Shown: positions 49,774 to 59,230, counted from the first letter of the stretch. The stretch is 64,000 nt of DNA from Mesorhizobium metallidurans STM 2683 (GCF_000350085.1 NZ_CAUM01000149.1:1-64000); one strand, 5' to 3'. A program made the numbers and translations. Notes: a model not told the origin generated them from the letters alone.

Positions 49774-51390
49774 ATGCAGACCTATGATTTCATCGTCGTC
49801 GGCTCCGGCTCGGCCGGCTCGGTCCTGGCGGAAAAACTGTCGGCCTCCGGCCGCTTCTCCGTTCTGGTGCTGGAAGCCGGCGGCACCGACCGGCGGTTCT
49901 ACGTGCAGATGCCGCTCGGCTATGGCAAGACCTTCTTCGATCCGGCGGTGAACTGGAACTACAAGGCCGAGCCGGATCCCGGCCTCGGCGGCAATGCCGA
50001 CCACTGGCCACGCGGCAAGCTGCTTGGCGGCTCGAGTTCGATCAACGCCATGGTGTGGATCAGGGGCGCGCGCGAGGATTTCGACGCTTGGCGTGCCGCC
50101 GGCAATCCCGGCTGGGGCTATGACGATCTGCTGCCGGCTTTCAAGGCGCTGGAGGACAATGAAGCCGGCGCCGACCGCTGGCGAGGCGCCGGCGGGCCGC
50201 TGCACATCACCGACTGCTCGAATTCGGTCCATCCGCTGACCAAGCGCTACCTTGCCGCCGGCCAGCAGGCCGGCCTGCCGCTCAATCCCGATTTCAACGG
50301 CGCCGCCCAGGAAGGCGTCGGCATCTACCAGATCTCGACCAGGAACGGCCGGCGCATGTCGGCGGCGCGTGCCTTCCTGCGCCCGGCAATGAAGCGCAAA
50401 AACGTTCGCGTCGAGATGAATGCCTTGGCGACCCGGATCCTGTTCGAGGGCAAGCGCGCCGTCGGCGTCGAATATCAGCAGAACGGCGCAACGAAAACCG
50501 CCCGTGCCGGCCGCGAAGTGATCCTGTCGGGCGGTTCGGTCAACTCGCCGCAACTGCTGCAACTGTCCGGTATCGGCCCCTCGGCGCTGCTCGAGGGGCT
50601 GGGCATTCCGATCGTTCATGCCAACGAGAATGTCGGAGCGAACCTGCAGGACCATGTCGGCATCAACTACACTTTCAAGGGCAGGCTGCCGACGCTCAAC
50701 CAAATCCTGCGCCCCTGGTGGGGCAAGTTGCTGGTCGGCATGCAATACATACTGACGCAGTCCGGCCCGCTGTCGCTGTCGATGAACAATGCCGGCGGCT
50801 TCTTCCGCACCGACCCGGCGGCGACACGGCCCAATATGCAGCTCTACTTCCAGGCCTTCTCGACCGTCATCCCGAAGAGCGGCGAGCGCCCGATCCTGAC
50901 TCCCGACCCGTGGCCCGGCTTTTCCATCGGCCTGTCCAATTGCCGCCCGTCGAGCCGTGGCGAGATCATGATCCGCTCCAGCAATCCGCGCGATTACCCC
51001 AGGATCAGCGCCAACGCCTATTCCACCAACGCCGATGTCGATGAAATGCTGGCGGCGGTGAAGTTCGTGCGCAAGATCGCCTCGATGCCTGATATGGCCG
51101 AGATCATCGAGGAAGAGGTTCTGCCCGGTCCGTCAATCCAGTCCGACGCTGACCTGATCGCCGACTTCAGGAAGCGTTCGGGCACGGTCTATCATCCGGT
51201 CTCGACTTGCCGCATGGGACCGGACCCCACACGTTCGGTCGTCGATCCGCGCCTCAAAGTTCACGGCCTTGAGGGTTTGCGCGTCATCGACGCCTCGATC
51301 TTTCCCGACAATATCACCGGCAACACCAACGCCGCCTCGATCATGACCGGATGGAAGGGCGCCGAACTGGTTCTGGAGGACCAAAAATGA
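49774..51390 (+). CDS. GMC-family FAD-dependent oxidoreductase
   Basis: This choline-dehydrogenase-like flavoprotein of 538 residues oxidises an alcohol, probably of a sugar or sugar acid. FAD binding is by IVVGSGSAGSVLAE, GMC signature 1 by GKLLGGSSSINAMVWIRG and signature 2 by GGSVNSPQLLQLSGIG. The C-terminal catalytic histidine region reads TVYHPVSTCRMG and NTNAASIMTGWK. First of three coupled genes: its stop overlaps the next start. Confidence 0.92.
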   Translation: MQTYDFIVVGSGSAGSVLAEKLSASGRFSVLVLEAGGTDRRFYVQMPLGYGKTFFDPAVNWNYKAEPDPGLGGNADHWPRGKLLGGSSSINAMVWIRGAREDFDAWRAAGNPGWGYDDLLPAFKALEDNEAGADRWRGAGGPLHITDCSNSVHPLTKRYLAAGQQAGLPLNPDFNGAAQEGVGIYQISTRNGRRMSAARAFLRPAMKRKNVRVEMNALATRILFEGKRAVGVEYQQNGATKTARAGREVILSGGSVNSPQLLQLSGIGPSALLEGLGIPIVHANENVGANLQDHVGINYTFKGRLPTLNQILRPWWGKLLVGMQYILTQSGPLSLSMNNAGGFFRTDPAATRPNMQLYFQAFSTVIPKSGERPILTPDPWPGFSIGLSNCRPSSRGEIMIRSSNPRDYPRISANAYSTNADVDEMLAAVKFVRKIASMPDMAEIIEEEVLPGPSIQSDADLIADFRKRSGTVYHPVSTCRMGPDPTRSVVDPRLKVHGLEGLRVIDASIFPDNITGNTNAASIMTGWKGAELVLEDQK

Positions 51391-52601
51391 AAATCACCGA
51401 CGTCAAGACCTGGGTTGTCGGCAACCCGCCGCCGGGCATCGGCGGCAAGTATTTCATCTTCGTCAAGCTCATCACCGATGGCGGCGTCGTCGGCTATGGC
51501 GAAGCCTATAACGCCACCTTCTCCGGCCATGTCACGGCCAGGATGATCGAAGACATGGCCGAACGTTATCTCATCGGCCGCGACCCGCACGATATCGAGA
51601 ACTTCTTCCGCCGCGCCTATTCGTCCGGCTTTACCCAGCGCCCCGATGTTTCCGGCATGGGCTGTTTCTCGGCCCTCGAAATGGCCTGCTGGGACATTAT
51701 CGGCAAGGAGGCCAACAAGCCGGTCTACAAGCTGCTCGGCGGCCAGGTGCACGAGACGCTGCGCTCATACACCTACCTCTATCCGCACACCGGCAGCGTC
51801 CATTCCGAGGACGCGCCGGACGGCAGGAACGTCTACAGCGACCCTGAGATGGCGGCAGCCTGTGCGCTCGAATATGTCGAGCAGGGTTTTAATGCCGTAA
51901 AACTCGACCCGGCCGGTCCCTACACGGCTTTCGATGGCCACCAGCCGCGCCTGCTCGACATCGATGTCTCCACCCGCATGATCAAGGCAATCCGCGAAGC
52001 CGTCGGCACCCGCGCCGACATCCTGTTTGGCACGCATGGCCAGTTCACCGCCTCGGGCGCCCTGCGGCTGGCCCGCGCCATCGAGCCCTATGATCCCTTG
52101 TGGTTCGAGGAGCCGGTGCCGCCGGACATGCCCGAAGTTATGGCGCAGGTCGCTCGTGGGACGTCGATCCCGATCGCCACCGGCGAGCGGCTGACGACCA
52201 AATTCGAATTCGCCCGCGTCATCGAGAACCGCGCCGCGACCATTCTGCAGCCCGACCTCGGCCGCTCCGGCGGCATTCTGGAGACCAAGAAGATCGCCGC
52301 CATGGCCGAGGCCTACCACATCCAGGTGGCGCCGCATTGCTATTGCGGGCCGATCGTCGGCGCCGCCAACATCCAGCTCGCGGTGACGCTGCCCAACTTC
52401 CTTATTCTGGAATCGCTGAAGCAGTGGGACGGCTTCCACGAGAAACTTTTGAAGAAGAAGATCGAATGGCAGGACGGCAACGTCATTCCGTCGAAGGAGC
52501 CCGGCCTTGGCGTCGAATTGAACGAAGCCGTCTGCGAGGCGCATCCCTGGAACGGCAAGGAATTGCATCTGCAGATGATGCAAACGCCGCTGATGCCGTG
52601 A
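51387..52601 (+). CDS. Enolase-superfamily sugar-acid dehydratase (mandelate racemase/galactonate dehydratase type)
   Basis: This enzyme of 404 residues abstracts the alpha proton of a sugar acid and eliminates water. The metal and general acid/base residues are in LFGTHGQF (His), WFEEPVPP (Glu), ATGERL (Glu) and VAPHCYCGPI (His), as in galactonate/mannonate-type dehydratases. The ATG overlaps the GMC gene's stop (ATGA), and its own stop overlaps the next start (GTGA). The exact sugar acid is not determinable. Confidence 0.9.
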   Translation: MKITDVKTWVVGNPPPGIGGKYFIFVKLITDGGVVGYGEAYNATFSGHVTARMIEDMAERYLIGRDPHDIENFFRRAYSSGFTQRPDVSGMGCFSALEMACWDIIGKEANKPVYKLLGGQVHETLRSYTYLYPHTGSVHSEDAPDGRNVYSDPEMAAACALEYVEQGFNAVKLDPAGPYTAFDGHQPRLLDIDVSTRMIKAIREAVGTRADILFGTHGQFTASGALRLARAIEPYDPLWFEEPVPPDMPEVMAQVARGTSIPIATGERLTTKFEFARVIENRAATILQPDLGRSGGILETKKIAAMAEAYHIQVAPHCYCGPIVGAANIQLAVTLPNFLILESLKQWDGFHEKLLKKKIEWQDGNVIPSKEPGLGVELNEAVCEAHPWNGKELHLQMMQTPLMP

Positions 52602-53515
52602 GCGAAAGCTACGCCTTCATCGGCCTTGGCCATCTCGGCGGCAACCTCGCCGCCAGCCTGATCCGAAACGGCTTTGCCGTCACCATCTTCGATCGCGACC
52701 CCGCCGCCGTCGAACGACTGGTGACGCTCGGCGCCACCGCCGCGAAGAGCCCGGCCGAAGCCGCGGGGCGGACCGGCAACGCCATCACTTGCATGCCCTC
52801 GCCCAAGGTCAGCGAAGCGGTGCTGACCGGTCCCGACGGATTGCTCGAAGGCCTGCCCAAGGGTGGCGCCTGGATCGAAATGTCGACCAACGGCCGCGAC
52901 GAGATTGTGCGGCTCGCGGCACTTGCTTCGGCGAGGAACATCGAGACGCTGGAATGTCCGGTCACCGGCGGCGTGCATCTGGCGGCCGTCGGAAAAATCA
53001 CCGCGCTGGTCGGTGGCGATGCGGCGCTCTATGCGCGTCATCGACCGGCCATCGAGGCGATGTGCGAAAAATCGTTTCTGATGGGCGCGGTCGGCTCGGC
53101 GGCGGTGATCAAGGTGATCACCAACATGCTGGCCTTCATCCATCTCGTCGCCGCCGGCGAAGCATTGATGCTCGCCAAGCAAGGCGGGCTCGATCTCGCC
53201 CAGTCCTATCACGCGATCGTCGCCTCCTCCGGCAACAGCTTCGTCCATGAGACCGAAAGCCAGCTCATCCTCAACGGTTCCTACGACATCGGCTTCACCA
53301 TGGACCTGGCGCTGAAGGACCTCGGCTTCGCGCTTCGTATGGGCGAGGATTTCGGCGTGCCGCTCGATCTGGCGTCACGCGTCAACGCGATTTTTGAGCA
53401 AGGCAAAGCCGCCTATGGCGGCGGTGCCTGGTCAACCCAGATCGTCAAACTGCTGGAAGATGCAGTCGGCATCGACCTACGCGCCCCCGGTTTCCCGGCA
53501 AAGTTGGAAATCTGA
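52598..53515 (+). CDS. Beta-hydroxyacid dehydrogenase (HIBADH family)
   Basis: This NAD(P)-dependent dehydrogenase of 305 residues has the Rossmann motif FIGLGHLGGNLA, the substrate block CPVTGGVHLAAVGKIT and the catalytic lysine in AAVIKVITNMLAF. It belongs with 3-hydroxyisobutyrate/tartronate-semialdehyde reductases. The GTG start at 52598 overlaps the dehydratase stop. As third member of the operon it would reduce or oxidise a product of the sugar acid. Confidence 0.9.
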   Translation: MSESYAFIGLGHLGGNLAASLIRNGFAVTIFDRDPAAVERLVTLGATAAKSPAEAAGRTGNAITCMPSPKVSEAVLTGPDGLLEGLPKGGAWIEMSTNGRDEIVRLAALASARNIETLECPVTGGVHLAAVGKITALVGGDAALYARHRPAIEAMCEKSFLMGAVGSAAVIKVITNMLAFIHLVAAGEALMLAKQGGLDLAQSYHAIVASSGNSFVHETESQLILNGSYDIGFTMDLALKDLGFALRMGEDFGVPLDLASRVNAIFEQGKAAYGGGAWSTQIVKLLEDAVGIDLRAPGFPAKLEI

Positions 53516-53606
53516 CGTTACGGAATTATCAAGCGATTTCAGTGGATTGAACGGATCGTCGGAATCACGGCCGCAGCGACCTGAATCAATCTCTTAACGC
53601 GTTGAA

Positions 53607-54566
53607 TCAACATCTCAGCGTCAGCGCACCCGGCAGGATCTCGAAGGTCGCGGGTATGCGCCCTGGCGACTCACCGTCTATGTCGACCAGCGCGCCGTTC
53701 TTATCCACATCGCCGAGCGGTTCGACAACCACTTTCTTGCCGCGCAGGATGGTGATCGCCGGATGGTTGCGATGCCGCCCGCCATAGAGCAGGCGGATGT
53801 CCCAGATCAGTCTCAGCTTGCCGGCAGCGCGCAGGATGACGATGTCGAACTGACCATCGTCCAACTCGGCGTCCGGCGCGATCATCATGCCGCCGCCGAA
53901 GAATTTTCCGTTGGCCACGGCTACCAGCGCCATGCGCGCCTCGACCGGATCGCCGTCATCGACGGTGATCCTGACGTCCTGGAACCTGTAGCGCATGAAT
54001 TCCCATACGGTGCGCCAGTAGAACAGCGCCTTGGCCGAGATCTTGCCCTTGCGCTTGTCGGCGTTGACAGCACGGTCGGTGGCGCCTGAAAGGCCGAGGC
54101 TGGCGATGTTGATGAAATGGCGACTGGCCAGCGCGCCATGATCGTCGATATAGCAGATGCGGCCGGCATCGACCTTGCGGGCCTTGGCCCCGGCGATGCG
54201 CTTCAGGGTCAAGTCGACTTCGTCAGACAGGCCAAGCCCACGGGCGAAATCGATGCCGGTACCGCAAGGCAAGAGGCCGAGCGCGGCCGTCCGGCCGTGC
54301 TCCTGAAACGCCTGCAGCAGCCCGTCGGCCGTTTCGCTGGCCGTGCCGTCGCCGCCCGCCGCGATCACCAGTTCGAAGCCGCTGGCTGCGAGGTCGAGCG
54401 CCAGCCTTTCGGCATCGCCTTCGGCCTGCGTTTCGCGCAGCTCGAAATCGCCGAAATGCCTTTTCAGCGAAGCACTGACCTCCGGCCAATGCTGTTTCAA
54501 CCGGCCGCCACCGGCAATCGGATTGAGCACCACCCCGACCTTCAAGCAACCTCCCCCAAAGGACAT
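53607..54566 (-). CDS. Diacylglycerol kinase-family lipid kinase (YegS type)
   Basis: This lipid kinase of 319 residues phosphorylates a lipid alcohol. VVLNPIAGGGRLKQHW is the N-terminal block, IAAGGDGTASETADGLL the GGDGT nucleotide loop and LPCGTGIDFARGLGL the following family motif; the C-terminal beta-rich domain ends GRIPATFEILPGALTL. The ATG at 54566 is chosen; upstream frame-reading would run through tandem repeats. The substrate may be a phospholipid precursor; it is unknown. Confidence 0.9.
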   Translation of the reverse strand: MSFGGGCLKVGVVLNPIAGGGRLKQHWPEVSASLKRHFGDFELRETQAEGDAERLALDLAASGFELVIAAGGDGTASETADGLLQAFQEHGRTAALGLLPCGTGIDFARGLGLSDEVDLTLKRIAGAKARKVDAGRICYIDDHGALASRHFINIASLGLSGATDRAVNADKRKGKISAKALFYWRTVWEFMRYRFQDVRITVDDGDPVEARMALVAVANGKFFGGGMMIAPDAELDDGQFDIVILRAAGKLRLIWDIRLLYGGRHRNHPAITILRGKKVVVEPLGDVDKNGALVDIDGESPGRIPATFEILPGALTLRC

Positions 54567-54586
54567 CGAGAGCGCCTCGGCCCTAA

Positions 54587-54640
54587 AATCCTTTGCCGGC
54601 CCAGAATCCTTTGCCGGCCCAAGAATCCTTTGCCGGCATT
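54587..54640. repeat. Three tandem 18-base repeats upstream of the lipid kinase
   Basis: The unit AATCCTTTGCCGGCCCAG is repeated three times (the third diverges at its end). It lies 21 bases before the kinase start codon, in the leader or promoter, so copy number could affect expression. It also keeps an open frame, which is why the kinase ORF appears longer than it is. Confidence 0.75.
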
Positions 54641-55539
54641 GAAACCCGCGCCGGCCAGCGGAGCAAGCGCCGAATATCTGACGATGCTCGTTCGCCGTGG
54701 ATGTCCTCGCCGCGCCTGGGTCGAGGCCTGTCTCGAAAAAACGCACTGGTCCCCGATAATCCCGCTATCCACAGGCTCGGGCCGGTTCCCCAGGACACTT
54801 ACCCGGCGTACGTTGAACCCATCTCAGGCGGCTACCGATCGCCACGCCGAAAGGCAAAGCGGAACGGCGGATTTCCTGAGGCCCGTACGGCCCGGAACAA
54901 GAACAGGCTTGCCTGTTGGAGGGACGGATGCCGAGACCTACGGGGCCGCGGAAAGCGTGCGAACGCCAACGGCGGACCGATGCTGCCATGAAGGACGGCA
55001 AAAACCTTCGATGGCGCGCTGGACGAAGCTCGCAAGGGTGAAGGCCGGCGTGGTCCCGAACGGACGCTGCTCTCGGGTGGTGACTGGCAGGACCGTCAAC
55101 ATCAAGGCCGGCATGGCGCGACGTCTTTACGGAAGTTGCTGCCGCGACCGTGTCCTGATCTGACAGGGAGGCGCTGGGAGAAATCCCGGCGCCGACTGTC
55201 GTTTCCGGTCGCGCATCCACGACCTGGCATCCTCCACAATTTTTACGGTCTATGCCGCCCGCGACTATGCCGGTTTCGTCGACAAGCACCAGCCGAGCGG
55301 CTTTCCCTATTGGTGAACCGGGCCGACCGTCGCCGTGCGCAAGCTGCAAACCGTGCCGCCGGCGCTGATGAAGGCAGGCGCCAAGCTGGAGCATGTCCAC
55401 GACTACTGAGGTTTTTCGGTCACAGCCGCCATCTTGTGAAACGGCGCGTAGCGCGTCGCCTCGCTCATTCCACAATCGCGGCCAAATCCCGCCTTGTTCC
55501 ACGCCGATTGGTAACGTGGAACCTGAAGGGACGAGACCG
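54641..55539. other. Gene-poor stretch with a possible gene remnant
   Basis: No convincing gene covers these 899 bases; open frames on both strands lack family features. On the plus strand, frame 55236-55409 reads TIFTVYAARDYAGFVDKHQP, continues to a TGA, and then goes on as TGPTVAVRKLQTVPPALM to a second TGA at 55407. This looks like the C-terminal end of a decayed protein gene with an internal stop, but I cannot name the family. Confidence 0.4.
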
Positions 55540-56055
55540 TTGATCAAGACCGCCCTTGTCGCCATGACCATCGTCGGCTGCGACTGCGACGCCAGGCTTT
55601 GCGAATATATCGGCGAGACGCCGGCCAAGTGGTCGACCGTCGCCGAATGCGAAGCGGCGATGAAAAGCCAGATGCTGCACCAGCGCAATTTCAACTATCC
55701 GCTGGTCTCCGGCATCTGTCGCGCGAAAGGCTCGTCATCCGCCTCGCAATTGGCCGAGACGGCATCCCGCCCGGAACTGAAGCCCGCCAGCCGGGCCGTG
55801 CAAGCCGAAAGCCTGCTGCCGCCGGAATTGAGCCACCGGCCGAGCGTCCCGGTCGGTTCGCCGACGACGGCCATAGCGGCGGCAGCCGCCCGGCCCGTCG
55901 CCTATGAACAAGTGGTCGATGCCGGCGTGCTCTATCGCACAAGGAATGGCTATGCCGTGGTCAAGACCGATCTTGGCCGTGCCGCCTCCGCGACCGTCGA
56001 CATGGCGAAGCGCTCCGCGAACTGGCTGGCGGCGAAAATGCCGAGCGGCCTGTAG
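55540..56055 (+). CDS. Hypothetical rhizobial protein
   Basis: The product has 171 residues. The start TTG at 55540 (after AAGGGA) gives IKTALVAMTIVGCDCDARLC, a short hydrophobic stretch with three cysteines, then CEYIGETPAKWSTVAECEAAM and SGICRAKG. The remainder is alanine- and proline-rich with a conserved-looking end (YRTRNGYAVVKTDLGRAA). Likely exported or membrane-tethered. Similar unnamed proteins occur in rhizobia. No function can be given. Confidence 0.68.
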   Translation: MIKTALVAMTIVGCDCDARLCEYIGETPAKWSTVAECEAAMKSQMLHQRNFNYPLVSGICRAKGSSSASQLAETASRPELKPASRAVQAESLLPPELSHRPSVPVGSPTTAIAAAAARPVAYEQVVDAGVLYRTRNGYAVVKTDLGRAASATVDMAKRSANWLAAKMPSGL

Positions 56056-56117
56056 GTCGCGCTCAGAGACTGTTTCGAAATTCGCTCTGGCGAGTCATAT
56101 GGTGGCGGTTTCGAGAA

Positions 56118-56186
56118 CCGGCCTACGCCGGCCGTAGCCTTCATCGGGCGGAGGCGCTCATGAGTGCTTCGGCCGGCGTAGGCCGG
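56118..56186. repeat. Long inverted repeat after the hypothetical gene
   Basis: CCGGCCTACGCCGGCCG and its exact reverse complement 35 bases later make a 17-pair stem. It lies about 60 bases past a stop codon and may act as an RNA hairpin in 3' ends; there is no T-run. Confidence 0.7.
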
Positions 56187-56200
56187 AGCGCAGCGGACAT

Positions 56201-56242
56201 TTAGAGTGCCGCGCGTCCAATGGACGCGCAAAGGACGCTCTA
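56201..56242. repeat. Palindromic intergenic repeat
   Basis: TTAGAGTG...CGCTCTAA arms enclose GCGCGTCCA-TGGACGCGC. It is the same unit as at 6368-6410. Confidence 0.72.
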
Positions 56243-56256
56243 ACACTTTGAATTGA

Positions 56257-56580
56257 CTAACCCGCCTCGTCCCTCGCCCCGATCTTGCGCACCAGCGCCG
56301 CCGTCGCCAGCATGGCGCCCATGTCCGATATCATCGGCGCGACATGCGTCTGATAGTCGAGCGGCACCGAGATATCAGGCAGCTCGAAGAAATTCTTCGG
56401 CTGCGGCAGCAGCAGAAAACCATCGCTGCCGTTGAGCGCGACGCGCGCCGGATCGTCGGGCCATGTTTCGCCAAGCCATTTCAGCGCCTGCGCCAGCCGG
56501 CCGCTCACCAGCGGCTGGGCTGCCTGTGCCTCGGCATGATAGCCGCTTTTGCGGGAAAGTGGCCAGCCGGTGGGCGGCAA
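56257..56580 (-). CDS. Small hypothetical protein downstream of the CapA-like gene
   Basis: The product is about 107 residues. The C-terminal two thirds (GSDGFLLLPQPKNFFELP, PLDYQTHVAPMISDMGAMLA) look like a genuine conserved protein with a helical end. The start is uncertain: a TTG at 56580 directly follows the TGA of the CapA-like gene, which would allow coupling. I do not recognise the family. Confidence 0.55.
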   Translation of the reverse strand: MPPTGWPLSRKSGYHAEAQAAQPLVSGRLAQALKWLGETWPDDPARVALNGSDGFLLLPQPKNFFELPDISVPLDYQTHVAPMISDMGAMLATAALVRKIGARDEAG

Positions 56581-57630
56581 TCATTTTGTGGGAGAAGGAA
56601 AGATCGCGTTCAACCGGCCTTCGACCTTGCTGCGCATTCGACCTTCCAATGCCTCGACCGGGACCAGCCGCTCGTGATCGCCAGCCCGCAGCCGCATGAA
56701 GGCATGCAACCGGTAAGCGGTAATCGCCCCGCGCGTACCGGCCTCAGTGCTGACATCGACGACGAAGATAGCGCCGATGCGACCGGGCCAGACCTGGCGC
56801 GAGAAGGCGGTGCCGAGAAAGTCGCCGAGCCCATAGGCGACGAGCGCCTTGCCGATGCGCTCGACCGGTTGCACGACATGGGCATGGTGGCCGGCGATCA
56901 GCCCGACGCCATGGCCGGCCAAATGCCTGGCCAGCGCCCGCGTATCCGGTCTGGGGAAATGGCGGAACTCCCAATCCCAATGCGGCACAGCGCAGATGAG
57001 ATCGAGGCCGCCGGCGGCATCGCACGGCCACCGTGCCGGATCGCCTTGCATCGAGACGCGCCCGGCAAACGCCGCCGCATCGGTATTGCGCCACAGCGTG
57101 AAGGCTGCGAAGCCGATGCTGAGCGGCCCAACCGCGAAGCGCTCGACCGGCCCCGGCGCCGCGGTGCCAATGGTGCGGATGCCGAGCCGCTCCAGCGCCG
57201 CAACCGTCTCGTCGAAACCTTCAATGCCCTGATCGAGCACATGGTTGTTGGCGAGTGACAGCACCAGCTTTTCACGCGCAATGCCGACGGCCGCCAGGGC
57301 CTCGGCGAGAAACCGCTCGGTCATCGCGTGGTGGATGCCAAGCCGCGTGCCGATCGCCGCGCTCGGCCGCTCCACGACTGGGCTTTCGCAATTGCCGATC
57401 ACCAGATCGGCGGAGCCGAGCAGCACCGCAAGCGCCGGGTCGCAGTCCGGCGCACTGCCATTGGCCACCGCCGAAATATCGCCGACAAAGGCCAGCCGAA
57501 TTGTTTTCGCCGGTGACGGCTCGATCAAGGTTGCGGCGGCCGGCGCAAAACCGTGCGCATGGCCGCCGAGCGAAGGCCGGAGGAAACGCGGCAGCCACGA
57601 CAGTTTGTAGGAAAGCGGATAGTTCGACAC
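56581..57630 (-). CDS. CapA/PgsA-like metallophosphatase-fold protein
   Basis: The protein of about 349 residues resembles the CapA family linked to poly-gamma-glutamate or capsule assembly. The motifs LAFVGDISAV, NCESPVVE, LANNHVLDQGIEGFDETV and AGHHAHVVQPVE have the metal-site order of this calcineurin-like fold, and AYGLGDFLG follows. The GTG at 57630 is a tentative start; the frame is open further upstream. No capBC-type partners lie nearby, so a different substrate is possible. Confidence 0.84.
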   Translation of the reverse strand: MSNYPLSYKLSWLPRFLRPSLGGHAHGFAPAAATLIEPSPAKTIRLAFVGDISAVANGSAPDCDPALAVLLGSADLVIGNCESPVVERPSAAIGTRLGIHHAMTERFLAEALAAVGIAREKLVLSLANNHVLDQGIEGFDETVAALERLGIRTIGTAAPGPVERFAVGPLSIGFAAFTLWRNTDAAAFAGRVSMQGDPARWPCDAAGGLDLICAVPHWDWEFRHFPRPDTRALARHLAGHGVGLIAGHHAHVVQPVERIGKALVAYGLGDFLGTAFSRQVWPGRIGAIFVVDVSTEAGTRGAITAYRLHAFMRLRAGDHERLVPVEALEGRMRSKVEGRLNAIFPSPTK

Positions 57631-57795
57631 GCGACGCCCAATCGTTTGCCTTGTGTAGACTGTCTGCCGGATGGGTTGAAGCGTGTCCGCGCACATCAAA
57701 CAAACCGTTGACGCATTCGCCAGTATTGGGCACGGCACCAAATGTTGTTCAACTGAAGGCTCCGATTTCCCACATATGGATTCTTGCGAAGATTG

Positions 57796-57939
57796 ACCCC
57801 CACCCCTGACCCCTCCCGCAAGGGCAGGGGAGCACTGCCGTCCGCCTTTTACTCATCGCAGGTGCCGAGACATCTGCATTTGCCGTGGCTAGCGCCTACG
57901 GAATCCCCTCCCGATGCGGGGAGGGGTTAGGGCTGGGGT
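57796..57939. repeat. Inverted-repeat intergenic element
   Basis: CCCCACCCCTGACCCCTCCC at 57798 and GGGGAGGGGTTAGGGCTGGGG at 57919 pair as arms of an interrupted palindrome of about 140 bases. It occupies the 329-base gap between the CapA-like and dioxygenase genes. The rest of the gap (57631-57795) holds nothing clear. Confidence 0.7.
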
Positions 57940-57959
57940 ACCTCGTCAAGCGATGTGAT

Positions 57960-59144
57960 CTAGAAAATCGCCCCCTGATAGAGCACCGTTTCCGCCTCTT
58001 CCGGCGCAAAACGTCGCGCCAGCGTGCGCAAGGCGCTGTGGACGCCGTCGCGATCGATGTTGCAGCTTCTGAGATGCCGCACCGCCAGCGTCGGGTCGAA
58101 AGCGCTGCGGCCATGCATGACGCGCTGATTGTCGAAGACCAGCACCTCGCCCGGCTGCAGCTGGTGCTGGAACTGGTTTTGCGGAGCGCGGATCAGCCGC
58201 GTCAGTTCGGCCAGCGCTTCGATCAGCCCGTCGATCTCGTCTTCGGATGCAGTTTGCGGCGCAAGGCAGCGGTCATTGTAGCGGATACCGGTCACCTGGC
58301 CGGCGGCATCGAGGCTGATGACATGCGCCTCGGCGCTGAAGAACACTTCGCCGGCATGTTCGCGATGGAAGGTCACGCCGTGCCGCGTCAGCGGCTCGAA
58401 CAGCTTTGGCGTCTTGCTTCGCATCAGCTCGGCGACATGAAACCCATCGACCATCAGCGATGTGCCACCGGTGCCGGCGCCAGTCCTGATGGCGTGGAAG
58501 AAGATGAAGCCCGGCGGCGAGTAGCGGAACGGCTCGTCCGTGTGCGGGATCTGCGCGCGTGCGGTTTCGCCGGCGACGCGCGCATCCGGCCGCGAAATCA
58601 GGTCGAACACCTTGCCATAGCTGGTCTCGCGGATCGGTCCATAGCGGCCGGCGACGCGCGCCGTCGCTTCCGTTTCGGCGGGAACCCCGGTCAGCATGGC
58701 GATGCCGTGATCGCGCAACGCGCGCAGCGAGTGAAACAGCGCCTCGTCGTCCTCGACCACCGCATCGAAGGCGAACCGGCCGAGGCGCGCGCCGAGATCG
58801 CTGCCCCACAACTCGGGCTGGAAACGGACTGCTCCGCCTCCGGCATGATCTGCCAGGAACCGGGAAGCGTACCGCGAAACATGGCCGTCTTCCCAAGTGA
58901 CCGTCACCTCGCCGGACGAGGCGTCGATCGACGCTGGCCGAATTCCCGTGGGAACATCGGCCGGCGTCAGCCACCTTTTGCCGGATGCGGTGTCGCCGCA
59001 AATCTCGCATTCGCAAGCCAGCCGCAGCCAACGAGTGGACAGCTTAGCGACCTTACCGCCACCTAAGTCGAGTGCGATGCGGTCGCCCTCACCGTGCATG
59101 TTGCGCAACGGCTGGGCGTTGGAATTGGAATGACTGTCGAGCAT
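57960..59144 (-). CDS. Gamma-butyrobetaine hydroxylase-like dioxygenase (TauD/TfdA fold)
   Basis: This Fe(II)/2-oxoglutarate dioxygenase has 394 residues. The N-terminal domain (about 20-95) has LSTRWLRLACECEICGD, a zinc-binding cysteine set of gamma-butyrobetaine hydroxylase N-terminal domains. The catalytic domain has the iron ligands in QIPHTDEPFRYSPPG and VMHGRSAF, and the 2-oxoglutarate arginine in RHLRSCNIDRD. The ATG at 59144 has GAGG five bases upstream; one at 59159 is possible. It may hydroxylate a betaine-like compound. Divergent from a LysR gene. Confidence 0.88.
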   Translation of the reverse strand: MLDSHSNSNAQPLRNMHGEGDRIALDLGGGKVAKLSTRWLRLACECEICGDTASGKRWLTPADVPTGIRPASIDASSGEVTVTWEDGHVSRYASRFLADHAGGGAVRFQPELWGSDLGARLGRFAFDAVVEDDEALFHSLRALRDHGIAMLTGVPAETEATARVAGRYGPIRETSYGKVFDLISRPDARVAGETARAQIPHTDEPFRYSPPGFIFFHAIRTGAGTGGTSLMVDGFHVAELMRSKTPKLFEPLTRHGVTFHREHAGEVFFSAEAHVISLDAAGQVTGIRYNDRCLAPQTASEDEIDGLIEALAELTRLIRAPQNQFQHQLQPGEVLVFDNQRVMHGRSAFDPTLAVRHLRSCNIDRDGVHSALRTLARRFAPEEAETVLYQGAIF

Positions 59145-59163
59145 TGTCGCCTCTTCCATGACC

Positions 59164-59178
59164 TTGAATTCACCTCAA
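59164..59178. promoter_or_regulatory. LysR-type site, dioxygenase side
   Basis: TTGAATTCACCTCAA has the TTGA-N7-TCAA (T-N11-A type) pattern shared with the perfect site at 59231. Confidence 0.55.
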
Positions 59179-59230
59179 TGATCATATGAGCCAATATCCC
59201 CTGCACCAAACGAGTTTCCTTCGATGTATT

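Noticed and set aside
54765..55694. 309-residue minus-strand frame in the gene-poor stretch
   Set aside because: No recognised motif, low-complexity composition, and it overlaps the start of a better plus-strand candidate.
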